7,792 bases of DNA from an uncultured Eubacteriales bacterium (GTDB lineage Bacteria; Bacillota; Clostridia; Oscillospirales; RGIG7773), in assembly GCA_934541205.1 (NCBI GenBank), contig CAKTDK010000079.1, positions 1-7,792 of the forward strand, in the 5' to 3' direction. The notes under the pieces are model-generated. The model did not search any database and was not told where the DNA came from. It worked only from the letters and a program-made list of their open reading frames with translations. Within the stretch, counting starts at the first letter, position 1. Every line of letters starts with the position of its first letter. Shown in pieces: positions 6,811 through 7,792 of this stretch. The translations under genes were made by a program, and so were the position numbers.

Positions 6811-7422
6811 ATGACTATTACATACGAGCTTGGAGACAGTCTTTACATAAATATGACAAATAAGTGTACAAACAGCTGTGATTTTTGTTTGAGAAACGGA
6901 ACTGACCATATTGGAAACAGTCAGAGTCTATGGCTTGAAAGAGAACCGTCTTTTGAAGAAATAAAAGACGATATTGATAAAAAAGATTTATCTCAATATA
7001 AAAATATAGTTTTTTGCGGATTTGGAGAACCTGTAATAAGGTTATATGATCTTTTAAAAGTTGCAAAATATATAAAGAGCAAATGTGATATTCCCGTTAG
7101 AATTAATACAAACGGTCATGGGGACCTTATTTTCGGAGAAGATATATCTTCCCAGTTTGAAGGGCTTATTGATGTTGTTTCAATATCTTTAAATGCAAAA
7201 AATGCAGACGAATATATGGAAATCTGTCATCCTAAGTATGGTTTGGATACATTTTATGCTATAATCAAATTTGCAAAGGAATGTAAAAAATATGTTCCGA
7301 AAGTAGTTTTTACGGTAGTGGATTCAATGCCGAAAGAGGATATAGAAGCCTGCCGTGAAATTGCAGAGCGTACGGGAGTAGATTTTCGCATAAGAGAATA
7401 TATAACGGCTGAAAATGATTAG
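6811..7422 (+). CDS. TatD-linked radical SAM protein
   Basis: A small radical SAM enzyme of 203 residues. It begins ITYELGDSLYINMTNKC and carries the cluster motif CTNSCDFC (Cys19, Cys23, Cys26), which binds the [4Fe-4S] cluster that cleaves S-adenosylmethionine. The following R-N-G-T and the FCGFGEP segment (Gly70-Pro74, GGEP-type SAM-binding motif) are clear, as are INTNGHGDLI and VSISLNA on later barrel strands. The protein matches the family annotated as 'TatD family-associated radical SAM protein' (TIGR04038, to my recollection), which is defined by adjacency to tatD, exactly the arrangement here (26-base gap). It has only a core partial barrel and no SPASM or other auxiliary-cluster domain. 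The reaction and substrate are unknown. It lies at the end of the metG-tatD operon and no terminator is visible after it. Confidence 0.92.
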   Translation: MTITYELGDSLYINMTNKCTNSCDFCLRNGTDHIGNSQSLWLEREPSFEEIKDDIDKKDLSQYKNIVFCGFGEPVIRLYDLLKVAKYIKSKCDIPVRINTNGHGDLIFGEDISSQFEGLIDVVSISLNAKNADEYMEICHPKYGLDTFYAIIKFAKECKKYVPKVVFTVVDSMPKEDIEACREIAERTGVDFRIREYITAEND

Positions 7423-7481
7423 ATATATTAATATTGCACAATAATATAAACAGCACAGTAATTTATGTTAACATTAAAAAC

Positions 7482-7506
7482 AAAATTTGAATAATTGACA
7501 AATTTT
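7482..7506. repeat. AT-rich inverted repeat ahead of the Fe-S scaffold gene
   Basis: AAAATTTG (7482-7489) is the exact reverse complement of CAAATTTT (7499-7506), with a nine-base loop. It could be an operator or a weak hairpin ending the upstream operon. It overlaps the Rex-like site, so the two readings compete. The stem is almost all A-T and no separate T-run follows, so terminator function is doubtful. Confidence 0.35.
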
Positions 7507-7512
7507 TCACAA
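7495..7512. promoter_or_regulatory. Rex-like operator candidate
   Basis: TTGACAA-ATTT-TTCACAA matches the Rex consensus TTGTGAA-N4-TTCACAA at 12 of 14 defined positions; the right half is perfect and the left half has two mismatches. It ends six bases before the predicted -35 box at 7519. Rex represses genes of fermentative and redox metabolism when NADH is low. In such AT-rich DNA a chance match is possible. Confidence 0.4.
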
Positions 7513-7518
7513 TATTGC

Positions 7519-7547
7519 TTGAAGTTTTGATAAAATTTCTATATAAT
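7519..7547 (+). promoter_or_regulatory. Probable promoter of the Fe-S scaffold-like gene
   Basis: TTGAAG (7519-7524), a 17-base spacer and a perfect TATAAT (7542-7547). Transcription would begin near 7554, giving a leader of about 74 nt. A TTGACA at 7495-7500 has no -10 at the right distance and is better read as part of the Rex-like repeat. Confidence 0.65.
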
Positions 7548-7555
7548 ATTAAATA

Positions 7556-7570
7556 GGATTTTCTAAATCC
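7556..7570 (+). repeat. Hairpin at the 5' end of the predicted leader
   Basis: GGATTT (7556-7561) pairs perfectly with AAATCC (7565-7570) around a TCT loop, almost exactly at the predicted transcription start. It is not followed by a T-run, so it is not a terminator; a 5'-stabilising stem is the simplest reading. Confidence 0.45.
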
Positions 7571-7627
7571 GAAAAACTATTATATAGATTTAAATAATAA
7601 TATTTATATCTTGAAAGGGGATACTTT

Positions 7628-7792
7628 ATGAATTATTCACATGAAGTTGAAAGAATGTGTCCGATAGCTAAAGGTCCTCACCATGGTCCCGCTCCCATTC
7701 CGGAAGAAGGTAAATGGGTAAAAGCCAAAGAAATTTCTGATATATCAGGACTTTCTCACGGTGTGGGCTGGTGTGCTCCTCAGCAGGGTGCC
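7628..7792 (+). CDS. Probable Fe-S cluster assembly scaffold protein (NifU-like, GGGtGRT-associated type), 3' partial
   Basis: Only the first 55 codons are in the window and the frame runs off the right edge. It starts behind GAAAGGGG with seven-base spacing. The segment ISGLSHGVGWCAPQQGA resembles, from memory, the start of a Clostridial iron-sulfur scaffold protein commonly encoded next to a GGGtGRT protein; in that family this Cys begins the conserved core. Ahead of it is an N-terminal stretch CPIAKGPHHGPAPIPEEGKW with one Cys and a His pair that could bind metal. It would be a cytoplasmic protein holding nascent clusters for transfer to apo-enzymes. It has its own promoter, with a Rex-like site just upstream. 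The assignment rests on a short fragment; the rest of the gene would settle it. Confidence 0.6.
   Translation, partial: MNYSHEVERMCPIAKGPHHGPAPIPEEGKWVKAKEISDISGLSHGVGWCAPQQGA

Noticed and set aside
7423..7460. Intrinsic terminator after the radical SAM gene
   Set aside because: Only a four-base ATTG/CAAT stem with a two-base loop is present (7433-7442 region), with no GC stem and no T-run.
7495..7523. TTGACA at 7495-7500 as the -35 of the scaffold gene promoter
   Set aside because: The bases 16-18 positions downstream (CTTGAA region) make no -10 box, while TTGAAG at 7519 pairs with a perfect TATAAT at 17-base spacing.
1..7792. CRISPR array, tRNA/rRNA genes, insertion sequences or phage attachment sites
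   Set aside because: No regularly spaced direct repeats, no tRNA or rRNA segments, and no transposase or integrase frames were seen on either strand.

Overview
The window is strongly AT-rich. Its genes start behind purine-rich Shine-Dalgarno sites (GGAGGT, AAAGGGG, AAGAGGA) and are tightly packed with overlapping starts and stops. The gene content (metG-tatD followed by the TatD-linked radical SAM protein, an ApbE lipoprotein with NusG_II and Gx-transporter partners, and an Fe-S scaffold-like protein at the right edge) points to a low-GC anaerobic Firmicute of class Clostridia, probably gut-associated. Genus cannot be told from the sequence.

Layout. (1) 2-589: the 3' end of a prepilin-peptidase-like (A24) membrane protein. 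It keeps the N-terminal Cys pair and the first Asp but appears to have lost the GxGD motif. (2) 586-1266, minus strand: an unrecognised soluble 226-residue protein, convergent with (1) and sharing a TTAA stop overlap. (3) 1267-1450: a divergent promoter region. (4) 1451-3821: a four-gene overlapping operon of ApbE flavin transferase lipoprotein, NusG_II protein, Gx transporter family membrane protein and GNAT acetyltransferase. (5) 3822-4109: an AT-rich spacer with a good promoter for metG and no T-box or S-box. (6) 4110-7422: metG, tatD and a TatD-linked radical SAM protein, again co-transcribed. (7) 7423-7627: a regulatory spacer with a near-consensus promoter, a Rex-like inverted repeat and a 5' UTR hairpin. 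(8) 7628 to the edge: the start of a probable Fe-S cluster assembly scaffold protein.

How the genes may work together. The ApbE/NusG_II/Gx trio is the set of membrane and extracytoplasmic components that recurs with flavin-based redox systems in Firmicutes, including the extracellular electron transfer locus of Listeria. Here it is a minimal cluster with no flavinylated substrate protein in view. The metG-tatD-radical SAM operon joins a housekeeping tRNA synthetase to a metal-dependent hydrolase and a radical SAM enzyme of unknown substrate. The Rex-like site ahead of the Fe-S scaffold gene would tie that gene to NADH/NAD+ status, if it is real. I found no tRNA, rRNA, CRISPR, insertion sequence, known riboswitch or convincing intrinsic terminator. 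Most genes have recognisable families; the strongest leads are the degenerate A24 protein, the minimal flavin cluster, the TatD/radical SAM pair and the 7482-7570 regulatory region.
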